Positions 43,905 to 55,236 of a stretch of 64,000 nucleotides of DNA are shown piece by piece. The stretch comes from Macrosoma leucophasiata. Its lineage: Eukaryota; Arthropoda; Insecta; Lepidoptera; Hedylidae. Position 1 is the stretch's first letter, and every line of letters starts with the position of its first letter. Both the position numbers and the translations under genes were made by a program. The DNA is taken from contig JAWQUS010000002.1 of assembly GCA_036365455.1 (NCBI GenBank), positions 1,860,001 to 1,924,000 on the forward strand, written 5' to 3'. Below the pieces are notes generated by a model, which had not been told where the DNA came from, ran no database searches, and worked only from the letters and a program-made list of their open reading frames with translations.

Positions 43905-44503
43905 ATTTTTAAAGAAAAATGGAAAGAAAAATTTGACTTCAGGCGAGGCTCGAACTCGCGACCTACTGGGAATCTAGTCCAGCCGCTCTTCCAATTGAGC
44001 TACTGAAGCCCTGCCCGATTTGTCAAATCTTTCCTTCACATCTATTGCATTGCTTTATGGTAGCAGTAGCGCCATCTATTACCAACTATGCTAGTTAGGC
44101 AACCGATATAATAGACTTTTCAGTTTATTGAATATCGTAAAGAAGTCGCTTTTACCCTTAATAATTGTTTTATATTATTTCGCATTAACACATGCTTGTG
44201 AAATATATTTTATTTTTAAAGAAAAATGGAAAGAAAAATTTGACTTCAGGCGAGTAGTATACATAGGCGACATAGTTGGTAATAGATGGCGCTACTGCTA
44301 CCATAAAGCAATGCAATAGATGTGAAGGAAAGATTTGACAAATCGGGCAGGGCTTCAGTAGCTCAATTGGAAGAGCGGCTGGACTAGATTCCCAGTAGGT
44401 CGCGAGTTCGAGCCTCGCCTGAAGTCAAATTTTTCTTTCCATTTTTCTTTAAAAATAAAATATATTTCACAAGCATGTGTTAATGCGAAATAATATAAAA
44501 CAA
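43905..44503 (-). mobile_element. Family F retroposon, longest and rearranged copy
   Basis: A perfect 12-bp duplication GTAAATACTTTT (43893-43904, 44504-44515) encloses 599 bp. Plus-strand order: short end, antisense cassette (43935-44009), full centre, then a second ATTGTTTTATATTATTTCGC end at 44163 with its arm to 44254. A 16-base filler (TAGTATACATAGGCGA) follows, then part of the centre inverted, the sense cassette (44352-44426), and the arm running out to the long end. One pair of duplications around everything means it inserted as a single molecule. Confidence 0.85.
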
Positions 44504-44662
44504 GTAAATACTTTTTGTAAAAAATAATTTCTGTCTTTCTGCTACTTTCTATAAAAGATTGAAAGATTTTTGTGTTTATTTGCGTAGTGCCCATCAGTTT
44601 GCGAATCTTTGATGAATTCTAGAAGAGGTTAACATCAAATTTTATAAACATTTTATTACCTA

Positions 44663-44918
44663 CTAGCTGACCCGGCAAACTTCGTATCGCCTCAGAATGA
44701 AATAATGTGTCAAAGGTTTGATAGATACGGACTATTTGTATGGAAAAATAAAATTGTGATTTTTAATATTTCCCTTCAATTTTTTTATATTTTCTTACCT
44801 TTTAAACCTTCCCTAGACCTCGACGAACATTTCAACAACAAGAAAAGATAAGATATATTCGTTCAGCTGTTCTCGAGTTTTAACTAGACTAACGAACAGA
44901 AATTTTTATAAATATAGA
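44663..44918 (-). mobile_element. Family K, Helitron-like variant
   Basis: CTAGCTGACCCGGCAAACTT to AAATATAGA, flanked by A and T. The interior is AT-rich and non-coding and differs from the other K copies. Confidence 0.5.
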
Positions 44919-45363
44919 TATAAGAAAATAAGATTACAACGATAGAAGCAGTAGTTAAGCACATAAAAATGTTGCTCTAAGGATTTCCCAAGTTTCTGCC
45001 CTCCGCGAAGAATAATCTAACGAATAACTAAGTACCAGGGCGACATGAGTGGCACGTACGTATCTAATGATATTGGTTTGCGGCGCGCCCCGCGAGACCT
45101 CCTCTATTTCATCTCGCCCTAGCAGACGCAGGTAGCGTATGTGTAAATTATTAAACTTGTTCGACTCCCAGGTCGATACCGACGTAAGGCCGTGACACAT
45201 ACATTATGAACTTTCTAGATAATAAGACTTACGCTCGCGATTTTTGTCGGGAGGGCTTCCTGCAATTATCGCTTTCTCTTCCGGTACTATAGAATATATG
45301 AATATATCCACAATTAACTATCTACTAGTACATAAATTAAATCTCTATTCTTTTTAGTATTCA
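44919..45363. other. Unique DNA
   Basis: Nothing recognised. Confidence 0.4.
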
Positions 45364-45474
45364 TAATGGCAACCCATTACACGTCCCACTGCTGGGCACG
45401 AGTCTCTCCCCTTTTTGGGAGGAGGCCTGGAGCTTACTCCACCATGCTGCTCCAATGCGAGTTGGTGGAGGTAG
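45364..45474 (-). repeat. Family H SINE, 3' fragment
   Basis: Matches the last ~110 bases of the copy at 23.4 kb (GGCAACCCATTACACGTCCC, GGAGCTTACTCCACCATGCT). The 5S-like head is missing. Confidence 0.75.
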
Positions 45475-46549
45475 TAAGAACAGTCACAAATAAATTATAA
45501 ACTTTCATAAAGTAGATTGGGTAGGTACCTATTGATTGTTAGTCGCGACTACTCGCGACATCTATCTACAGGATACGAAGTATACTTGACTTAACGATAT
45601 TTTGGTACAGAAGTATGGTGCTTGTAGACAAGGAAACAGTATGGTCGATGCTAGGAAAATTTATTAATTGTTTTGATTATTAATTGTATTTGTTTTTTTA
45701 TATTTATTAATTGTATTGCTATTTCAGTGAACTACATTTCAAAACAAGGTTTTTCTATCTAAAGAGAGAATAAGTGTATTTTTTACATATATAATCTATA
45801 ATTTTGACACGATCAACTAACACGTCAACTTCTCTAGCAAAATAATAATTATTAAGTGAATAAATATTCAAAATCATATGCATAAAAAACAATACTGAAA
45901 CAACATTTTGTAAATCACTCGAACATAATACCGCCTTCCTCGTGACGATAAATAAACGAAAAGTAAAAAAAATGCGAGAGATCACACGGATAGTGGCCTT
46001 TCCCAGAGAAATTGATACGTCACTCGGTACGACGCGCAACGTGCGCGGGCGCACGGCTGCTTTGTATGATTTATATTTTAAATTTTGTTCCTTTTTATGT
46101 GGCATGCATCGAAGGTGCAAACGGCTTGAAGCACATTTGTAGTGAGTGGATATACCTATTTAAAGCTGATCTTCAATGAATATCATTGAAATTACCATCC
46201 TTCTTTTATCTAACATCTAAATTGAGAAATGACTAAATTTAGTCAGAGCAAAACGATAGACAATGTCACAGGCATGATCCTAAAAAATTATTTAGAGATG
46301 GATCATCGTGGAACTTTTTCGTAGTTTTTGGATTCATTAGCGACCATCACTCATAACTTATATATCGTACCTTATATCGCTGTTGAAATTCAGTATGTGC
46401 ATTTACTAGAGCGTAGAGCGTAGAATGAACTATAATACTGCAATCCAAATTGCGGAAATATACCTACTAATAGCTTGCACATACACAAATAGTAAGACAT
46501 ACCAAAACTGGAACATTGCTCAAAACTAAATGGCTTAGTAGGAACTGTG
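45475..46549. other. Unique DNA
   Basis: An open frame on the minus strand (45755-46120, 121 codons) has no domain I recognise. Confidence 0.4.
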
Positions 46550-46835
46550 TAGATTTTCAACTGGACAGATTGTCTACTGGAGAGTTTCTCAACTGAACAG
46601 ATTCTGAACTAGATACATTTCTACTTGGAATTCTTAACGGGTCATATTTCTAGTTGTATTGATTCTGATGTGGAGATTCTCAACTGATCAGATACTCAAC
46701 TAATAGATTCTGAACTGGATAGGTTTTCAACGGGACAGATTCTGTATTGGAAAGTTGCTCAACTGGACGTATTTTCGCTTGGAATTCTTAGAGGAACATA
46801 ATTTTAGCACAACAGGTTCTCAACTAGATATTATT
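46550..46835. repeat. Degenerate minisatellite
   Basis: Variants of a ~20-base unit (TTCTCAACTGGACAGATTCT) recur with many changes. They lie inside a larger ~180-bp period: 46554 onward (TTTTCAACTGGACAG...CTTGGAATTCTTA) is repeated from 46734. This is an old higher-order tandem array of which the second copy is incomplete. Confidence 0.65.
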
Positions 46836-48349
46836 ATATTCGAATATGGACTGTTAATATTTTGCAGCAAGTTGCAGACTTAATACGTCGCTACATTCAA
46901 TAAAAAGAGTAAAAAAACTTGCACGGATGGACAGTACATACCCGAACAAGCCATGAAAATCTGTGTTCATGCTATGCTTGAACCCTCTACAAACAGCTTA
47001 ATAACAATAATGACTATGATATAATGGATAATTCTTTGCAAATAAATCAATACAAGCCCGTAATACGCGCATATGTCATTTGTCGAACCTATTTGGCGCA
47101 TTGCCAGGGTGGATCTATGCTAATTAATAATTAATTGTGGGCATTACAAGTGTTCATGACGTAGAAACGACATGGTCATTGAAGTTTAGTGATCCTACCG
47201 CGGATGCAGCTTGTGCGATGGTGATTATGTGGCAACTTTGACTGATAGATAGAAGCGCTGAGAGAGATTCACGGCTCATAGAGCCTAGTGAAAATGGTAA
47301 AATATATTTAAAAAATTGGAGTGTATTTACGGGGATATTTAAAGAATCGTTTTAAATTTGCAAAATCAAATAGCTTATTTATGGTACATAATTAAATAAA
47401 ATTACAGATAGTCTTTTTTTTTAGATATAAAATAAATCGAAATTTTATCTGTTTTTGAACTACATCAAAAATGGTTCAGATGTTGATACTATGTCTCATA
47501 GTTACTTGATGGTCTGTAATCTAAATAGGAAAAGGATATTAAATAGCTTAACTTTTTATAGTAAACCTAACACTGACGGGCCCGAGGGCGAGCATGCTCG
47601 CCCGCCGAACACTTTTTTGTCACAATGCCAGTAATTACGGAGGTTATAAGTCACCGGAATGCAAAAGCGTTGGACGCTAATATTTAATTAACAGCATATT
47701 ATATCTAAGCGCTTACGCTACCAAGTTTCTCCAGGAGAACTCAAACTCGCAGTAAAAAAACAGCCGGTTTCGAGATGTAGTAGGAAAACGGGCGGTAAAA
47801 AGCACCTTTTAGTATCAGCCATGTTTGCACCCTCGACACTAACCCGTGCTCTGCGACCCGTAAATCCTAATGACCCAATACCTCTCTTTCTTGAGTCTCG
47901 TAAAAATTCCCATAAAAATAAAACAGTGTACGGCCGCGTCACTCAACCGCGTGTGTAAATAATATATTCATAGTGAAAATTACACGTAAAAAGAGCTTTG
48001 CAATCCTATTTTAAAGGGGAACGTTATGGGGCGAATTACGTCGTTTCGCGCGTTTTATGTCGCGTCGCGGCCGTAAAGCAATAATCTTTTTGTTGTTACT
48101 TTAAAACCGAGTGTCTATAAAACTTGATACTAAATACCGTGATGTATTCGCTACTTAAAACTGTTGCTCGCGGGAACATCGCCGTGGATTTTATTATTGC
48201 AATAAAATATGTTATTTTATGCAACTAATGACGAAAGGCTTGTTCACAACGTTTGACAGTGTTGTCATTATATATATCATCATATCATACGTGACACGTA
48301 TATAAACTGGCGTAAACGATTACGAAAACTCGTTTTATTTTAATGGATT
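46836..48349. other. Unique DNA with a perfect 18-bp palindrome
   Basis: GGGCGAGCATGCTCGCCC lies at 47586-47603. No coding region is recognised. Confidence 0.4.
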
Positions 48350-48925
48350 TTATGGGAATAACACATGGGAGTAAAATATTTGAAAAAAATGGAAAGAAAA
48401 ATTTTACTTCAGGCGGGACTTGAACGACCACTGAGATCTCTAGTCTAGCCACTCTCCCTCATCGCAGTCCACACCCGATTGTCGATTTTTTCCGTCACAT
48501 TTATTACATTGCCTTGGGATAGCAGTAACGACATTTCTTTTTTTTATGTAATAGAAGTGGCAAACAAGCATGCAGTTCACATTGATGTTAAGATGACTGC
48601 AGCCTATAGACACCCACACAAAGCCCAAGGTCAAAATGCAGATGCGTTACCACTCTGTAATTTAGTGCTGAATACTACCATTTAGCGGCAAGTATATTAG
48701 GTAATGCGGTGGTGCCTACGCCCGCGAGCTCCGTCACTGGAGCTCTACCACCAGTAAACAACAGCAACATCTATTGCTAACAGTGTTAGTCAGGCAAACA
48801 ATACAAGAAACTTTTCAATCTATTAAATATCGTTTAAAGGGTTATCGTTAATGATAGATTCCGCTTGAATTCAATTTTGTCTTTCTATTTGTCTTTACAA
48901 ATTTTTCACGAGAATACTCATACAA
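48350..48925 (-). mobile_element. Old family F copy split by an A insertion
   Basis: 48350-48537 (AACACATGGGAGTAAAATA, GGAAAGAAAAATTTTACTTC and a decayed cassette at about 48404-48471) and 48757-48925 (ATTGCTAACAGTGTTAGTCA, TTTTCAATCTATTAAATATC, to CAACAAATTA) together match the left arm, centre and right end of F. Divergence is far above that of the other copies. Confidence 0.7.
48538..48756 (-). repeat. Family A with internal deletion, nested in F
   Basis: Both ends are intact (T-run; ACCACCAGTA), but about 65 bp are missing where ACCACTC joins TGTAATTTAGTGCTG. It inserted into the centre of the old F copy. Confidence 0.8.
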
Positions 48926-50152
48926 CAAATTACACCGCACCATCACGAATTGACTTATAAGAGAATGTCAATAGGATACAGTTCTTCAACCCGTTAGCAC
49001 GTGTGGTCTAAAACGCGGGAGGTCGACTGTTTATTATTACAATTAAACGTATTGGTATTGTTGAATTGCACTAATGCGGCGTAATGCACGAAGACAACCC
49101 GCAGGATGTTTACGATACGCGATTGATACTTGATTGACGGACGTCTAAACGTTCCGATGAAGCGGTTATTGTGGACCAATTTGTTTGTAATGGTCGTTTT
49201 GACCCCCGCGGCGGAGGGTTTTGATTGTATGAATACCGAGTCCGAGGCTAAATTGTATATATTCCAGTTAAATGATGGCCCCATTAATACTGGATGTAAA
49301 ATGCTTTTAGAGTAGAAGCGAGATCCATAGATATATAGTAAGGTTTGCAGTAATAATTTCCTACCAACTTTAAGTCATATCATGGGCGTCGCCAGAGATT
49401 GACAGGAAGGGGCAGCTGCCCCTTGAGATAAAAAAATAACGCAATTTACAAAGGACTGATCTGTGTCATAAGTACACTCCTAGAACCAACCTGCCCTCCC
49501 CGATAGCCAAACTGTTCCCCCTCTATATTGTCGGTTGGCGATGCCCTTGGTCATATTACTCGTTTATATTCGTCGTATTGGTCATTCTACTCTATTTACA
49601 ACAAAATCAAAACATAAACTAGCAGAAAATAAGCAATAAAAGTATTTTTGTTTATGTCTTTAAGCCACTGAAAAACAACCGGTCAGGAAAAGACCAATAT
49701 GTCAGCACTCAAGGCGTGTCGGACAGAAGGGAAAAATAAATAAACTTTAACAAAAGCGTGCCAATAAATGCTCGTTCACTTTTTATATGTCCGATCAGGG
49801 CCGGATCGCTGAAGTATAATGTTTCACGAACCAGAATCCGAGTGGAAACTGATCCGATTCAAATTGCAAAGTGTGTTTACCAGAGCACCAGGTCTACTGC
49901 GAAGGTACGTTAAAAAGACAATGTTGGTTCGGTACAACTGTCTAAGTAGCGTTTATGGAGGGTTGGTTCTTCGTTGCTGAATTACAATTCAGCAGTCCGG
50001 TTCGATTGTTTACCTCGAACGTACAAATTGAGGAATTACTTATCCTTAGCGATTCAAAGGTAGGGGTGAAGTAAAAAGATAACTAAATTCCAATGTTCAC
50101 GATGTTTGAATAACGTTTTGTCACAGGATTGTAAGCTACGAGTATATCAAAA
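48926..50152. other. Unique DNA
   Basis: No recognisable gene. Short open frames near 49130-49315 have no known domain. Confidence 0.4.
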
Positions 50153-50400
50153 TTCATCATATCAGCCATAGGACGTCCACTGCTGAACATAGGCCTCCCC
50201 CAATGACCTCCATGCCGACCGATCGGAAGCGACGTGCATCCAGCGGGTACCTGCAGCCTTGACTAGGTCGTCGGTCCATCTTGCAGGTGGACGTCCTACG
50301 CTGCGTCTGCCGATACGTGGTCTCCACTCGAGAACCTTTCTGCCCCAGCGGCTATCAGTTCTCCAAGCTATGTGCCCTGCCCATTGCCACTTCAATATCA
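50153..50400 (-). pseudogene. Family D LINE, shorter 3' end
   Basis: It encodes WAGHIAWRTDSRWGRKVLEW, GRPPARWTDDLVKAA and WRSLGEAYVQQW on the minus strand, then the GTTCAGCAGTGGACGTCC tail. It is truncated at about residue 45 relative to the 38.3 kb copy. Confidence 0.85.
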
Positions 50401-50430
50401 AGGTTATTAGTAATTATTACAGTCTGTAAA

Positions 50431-50760
50431 TCGAACAATGGCCAAACCATTCCAATGGGGCGGTAGTAAGTGGAATAACGCAAGATGGCCAGCAGCATCC
50501 CTGTAATTTCCGGCACAGAGGCATAACACCTTAGGCCTCAGGAGTAGTAACGCATCTGCATTTTACCCTTGGTCTTCGTGTGGGTGTCTATAGGTTGCAG
50601 TCATCACTTAACATCAATGTGAACTGCATGCTTGTTTGCCACTTCCATTACATAAAAAAGCGTCCTGCGATTAAATTTTCGCCACTGCATGCGAAGCGTC
50701 GCAATTAAGGCCTATCTTTCCTTTATGGGGAGGCTTTGGTCCAACAGTGGACATTTTACG
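50431..50760 (+). repeat. Family I, split by a family A copy
   Basis: AACCATTCCAATGGGGCGG to GCCAGCAGCAT (left) and GCGTCCTGCGATTAAATTTT to GGAGGCTTTGGTCCAACAG (right) bracket the insert and are collinear with the copy at 33.6 kb. Confidence 0.65.
50490..50659 (+). repeat. Family A, 3' 60%, nested in I
   Basis: It starts CCCTGTAATTTCCGGCACAG, a truncation point close to that of the 28.9 kb copy, and ends in an A6 tail. Confidence 0.8.
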
Positions 50761-51590
50761 GCAGACACCTTTGATTGTGACTGTGACGTAAGGTACCTAC
50801 AAGGAACGACTCCTGAGACTGCAACTCTGTGTTATAACATGCTTCAGTAACTATGCGACAAATTCTGAGCAGACAATAAGTATACTTGTAAGAATAATCA
50901 CATAAATGCAACAAGAACTCAAACCACGATCCTACAAAGATCCTACAAATGCATAGACAAATAAAATATAGAATATTTTAGTGAAAAATGATAAGAACAG
51001 TACAATATGCATACCACAACCAATTTGTAGCGTCTTTGAAAAAAAAGTAAGAGTCGAGTCTCCTCACCTATTTACATATTTCCAACACCCCATAGATTTA
51101 GGTGCCAACAAATGGATTGTTTCATGGCGAAACAAAATTTATAGTGCGCGCTTCCAGAACCTCTAGTGCGGGGGCCCGTTTTTTCCCGAACCCCGATTTA
51201 TTGCAAACTTATGCCCGGTATAATCGTGATTTTAATGCTGCGCGTGATTTACGGCAGTGGATGAGAGTGGAACGGGATTGCTTTTCGAAATTTGATATCT
51301 CTATACGCTTTATAATGCCCTGGTGCCTGTTTTCTTGCACGTCCGATTGAAATGTGTTTATTGGATAGGCTTTGTATGTGAAAAATTAGCGAAACAAATT
51401 CGAATAATTTATTGCTCTATTTTGTTTCCTTGCTACTTTGTCAACAATCCACTTTGTTACATCCTTTGTTTCTTTTGTAAGTAACATGTTTACATCTATA
51501 AACAAAAATCAGAGGTGTAAGTATAGATGCGTTGCCACCCTTGATTTCTGTATTATTTTTTTCCTTCAGTCCTTTCAGTGGCACATAGAT
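50761..51590. other. Unique DNA with a small A remnant
   Basis: 51499-51542 (AAATCAGAGGTGTAAGTATA, GATGCGTTGCCACC) is a short minus-strand piece of family A. Nothing else is recognised. Confidence 0.45.
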
Positions 51591-51732
51591 TATTATTCAT
51601 AAACGTATTTTAGCTAAAGTGTTGCTTATCTCTCCTTTGTCTTTTTCAATCCTGCGCATTTCACAATGCAACTAACAAAGACAAAGCATTCTATAGCTAA
51701 AACGTATCTTATGTACGTTTATGAATAAGGGT
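51591..51732. mobile_element. ~145-bp MITE, copy 1
   Basis: Long terminal inverted repeats: ATTCATAAACGTATTTTAGC inverted as CGTACGTTTATGAAT-type sequence at the right end. AAAGACAAAGCATTCTATAG is shared with the copy at 61.96 kb. Non-coding. Confidence 0.7.
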
Positions 51733-53830
51733 GTAAGTAAGTATTTAATGAAGAATGAAGTCCATGCCCTTTGCCCCTGGAACTCGATTACAAGGAAATA
51801 AAAAACCATAATGGTCTATCTTCAAAATGTAATTTGGTATTCTTGAAAACTGGTACCATAAGCACCTAAGATCAGCGCTTAAATATTTCATTATCGTAAA
51901 TAATCAAAGTTGATGAAGGACGTTTTACTATTGACATATCTCTAGAGGCTATAACGATCAGACCCTCTTCAAATTTCATTTATATCTATCCCCAAATAGA
52001 AGCACAATGTTGTGCTGTATGATAGACTCTAGTACTTCTATTATGATACTCCTACTTTAAATTGTTGGTTAGATTTATATCCCAAAAGAAGTAAAGGTAT
52101 TTACTATAGCAGCATTGTCTGAGAGAGTTCACGCTTGGCACGTCTTTCCATTTCAATTTAATACAGATTAGAACTATCCCACATAATATGAGCCAGAGAT
52201 CAGTGACTTGAGTGAACCTTGTCAAAACGTTCAGCCGCCACGAGCCAAATATCGTCGTTAAATTAAAAATAATTGACGGCCGTCAGCAAAAAGGTTGGTC
52301 TCCGGTATAAATTTGACAAATCCCGTTAGCAGACCGGAGGGCGAGCCCGAGTTTATCATTTTCCGGTTTTTGTGTACACCGTAATAGGCTTCATAAATTT
52401 TTGATAATGTTTTTTCGATTTTCGACGCGGCCGCTCGGGCGGACGAAAAACGCTTATCGCAAAAAAAGACTCCAATCTCGAAGTCACGAATTTGTTTTGC
52501 CGACATACCAAACTAGGATGTCCTGAAGTAACCGACAACATAATTGTAGAAACAATGTATTCATTATACCTCACATATACGGTTGGCAAAAAACGTTCTC
52601 GTCTTAGATGCTAAGAAATTTCGAACTGGGTTGATACCAACCTGATAATAAATTTTCAATCTTTATACATAGTATAGGTACGTTAATGTCACTCGTTTCA
52701 TCTATTCGTCTTAATTCCAGTTGCATTGGTCCTAATGTACGGTGTTATCTCGTCTGGAAGGAAATAATGAATGCTAATGTAGTCGAGAAAGGAGAAGACT
52801 CTATGAGTACTACTGTACGTATTGCGTACATAACATACAAGTTATAACACGTATAAAGAGATGGCATAAAATAACAGCATTCTAAATGTACACATTTTAG
52901 GCAATAATTGCCTGGAACTCTGCTTTTTATTTATAGTTAACACAAGACCGTCATTCACAGCCTAAATCGCTCTACAAAGATGAACTTGATACAAGTCAAG
53001 TATCCAATAATCTACCAAACCAAAATATATAACTTTATTACTGTATAGGTTTGTGTGCATATTACTTTGTTAAACATATTACGGCGTTCTTGCTAAAGAA
53101 AAGAAGGTTTTACAGTATCACTTATTTATCAAGAGCAACCTCATTTAAAAAAACTAGCAACAATGTTCTAGTGATGATAGTCTCCAATGATGATAATCTT
53201 CAAAACGAAAACCGGGCAATAAGCCCGGTTTTCGCAAGAAGGAATTTCTTAAACAGTTTGTAATATTCCCGAAGACACGCTAAGGAAAACGTTTTCACTG
53301 TAAGTTACAATTAATACTGAATCTTGCAGATACCGCAAGACTCAAAAGAAATATGTTCAACAAACGTTTGGTAGATGTTGAAAAATTCAGAAGATCACAT
53401 GCTGGGATATATAGATATACGTCGTGAGTTACTCAGGTGCGTATATCACAATTTTCTCACCGACGGCAGTAGCAATAGCAATAATAATATATTCAAGGCC
53501 CTTGCGACTGCCGTAAGCATCATCTGGTCTCCGAGGAATGCACGTGGTAGTATTCTGAAGGGTAATTTCTTTTTTCACAACATTGATCTATGGCACACTT
53601 GTGCACTCGTCGCGGCTTATTTTGTTTATCTGTAGATATTTTTCGGAAATATGACTTATGGAAGGATTGATTTTTGTTGCTTCTGTAAAAACTATTATCG
53701 AGATAGATACCTGCATATATAGTCGACATGAAAACCTATTGTGTAACAGATTTCTTTTGTTATTTAAATATCTGTAGCAAAGTGCAATTCTACTAATATG
53801 ATTACTGCTCTGCTCGTCATTTTGCGTCAC
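51733..53830. other. Unique DNA; one strong hairpin
   Basis: A 12-bp perfect stem with a 5-base loop lies at 53206-53234. Short open frames show no known domain. Confidence 0.4.
53206..53234. repeat. 12-bp GC-rich perfect hairpin
   Basis: CGAAAACCGGGC (53206-53217) pairs perfectly with GCCCGGTTTTCG (53223-53234) around AATAA. It looks like a bacterial intrinsic terminator, but nothing nearby is bacterial, so chance or a foldback is likelier. Confidence 0.75.
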
Positions 53831-54026
53831 CTATTTTTTATGTAATGGAGATGGCAAACAAGCATGCAGTTCACATTGATTTTAAGTGATGACTGCAGCC
53901 AGATTCCCACATGACCGGCACACGAGAGTGCTAAATACTTACATTTAGCGGCAAATAGATAAGGTGGTGCTGGTGGTTCTATTGTCACGTAATGAGCTCC
54001 ATCGTTGCAGCTCTACCACCAGCAAA
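53831..54026 (-). repeat. Family A with ~100-bp internal deletion
   Basis: The tail and the 5' third are joined at GCAGCCAGATTCCCACATGAC. The head terminus is CCACCAGC. Confidence 0.75.
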
Positions 54027-54348
54027 AGTTTCGTTTGGACCACAACTAAAACCTAACAAACGTTAGACACCAAACCTGTACCAAAGGACCGCGCGTGGTT
54101 GATGGATTAAATTTTTCCTCGAGAAGACGTGACATGTTCGGATTGGGCTCTAAATTATGCACGCCCGTGTCCCGACACTTGTTTACCGTATGCTCGAATT
54201 TCTTATGCCTTTGCAACTTTGAATATGATTTATATCGTATATGCTTTCCTTCAAACTTAGGTTTCATTTTCTGTTTGTTTAATACTAGCGTGGTTCATAA
54301 AAATTAGCTTAATCGGTATCACATTGACGACGTCATAAATTTGTTTTC

Positions 54349-54680
54349 CTTTTTTTATGCAATGAAGGAGGCAAACAAGCACGCAGTTCACATTGATGTT
54401 AAGTGAAGACTGCAGCCTATAAACATCTACACAAACACCAGAGGTCAAAATACAGATGCGGTGCCACTCCTGAGACCTAAGTTGTTATGTCTCTGTGATA
54501 GATATTACGGGGCCATACATTGCCATCTAACCGGAACACGAAAATGCTGAATATTACAATTTAGCCACAGATAGATTAGGTAGTGCCGAGGGCTTAGGCA
54601 CTACCGCATTACTTAATCTATCTGTGGCTAAATGTAAGTGTTAAAAGTTCTTATATTTGGAACTCTACCTCCGGTAAAAT
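54349..54680 (-). repeat. Family A with inverted 5' segment
   Basis: A minus-strand body runs to about 54585. The head then folds back: TTAGCCACAGATAGATTA (54563-54580) is perfectly inverted as TAATCTATCTGTGGCTAA, with GGTAGTGCC/GGCACTACC inside. The result is a ~70-nt hairpin. Confidence 0.7.
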
Positions 54681-54751
54681 GAGCTTAATTGCGATTGACG
54701 ACGCGACGTCGTGGATTTTGGTTAGTAGATAATACAAAATGTACTTATTAC

Positions 54752-54840
54752 ACTGATGCTGAAGTTCTGTTGTCATAGCTCAAGGGTATAGGCATCAGGT
54801 ACCACCACGTTAAGTAATCCATTTCTCGTCAAATCTGTAG
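54752..54840 (+). repeat. Family A, decayed head
   Basis: CTGATGCTGAAGTTCTGTTG, GGCATCAGGTACCACCACG and TAATCCATTTCTCG are weak matches to the 5' third. Confidence 0.4.
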
Positions 54841-54857
54841 ATTGTATACTAATTAGG

Positions 54858-55236
54858 TGATGTCATCATTTCAGCCCTCTGCTGGACAAAAGCCCAATTT
54901 TTGGTATAATGAATGGTCCTGGCTCGCCCTCATCTAGCAAATGCTCGCAACCTTCACCTTGTCCGACGGTCCACCTCGTGGGGGCATGTGCTTCGACACC
55001 ATGTACGCGATCGCCATTAGAGAACTCTTCTGTCCCAACGGAAGTCTGTTCTTCGATTTATGTGCCTTGCCTATTACTACTTGATTTTAGTTTCGCTATT
55101 GTATGTCGGTTACTTTAGTTCTCATAGGGATCTCTTAATTTCCCTTCATTCGATTTCGCAGGGAAACTCCGAGCATAGCTCTCTCTATACCTCTGCGTGA
55201 TCTTGGGCCTTCTTATGAGGCCCATAATGAGCGACC
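54858..55236 (-). pseudogene. Family D LINE, old decayed copy
   Basis: Plus-strand landmarks match the 38.3 kb copy in order: GACGGTCCACCTCGTGGG, TCTGTCCCAACGG, TGTGCCTTGCCTATT, GAGCATAGCTCTCTCTATAC and GGCCCATAATGAGCG. Reading frames are broken repeatedly, so nothing is encoded. Confidence 0.7.

Noticed and set aside
53206..53234. Rho-independent terminator of a transferred bacterial gene
   Set aside because: No bacterial-like coding sequence nearby. Composition and neighbours are those of the insect genome.
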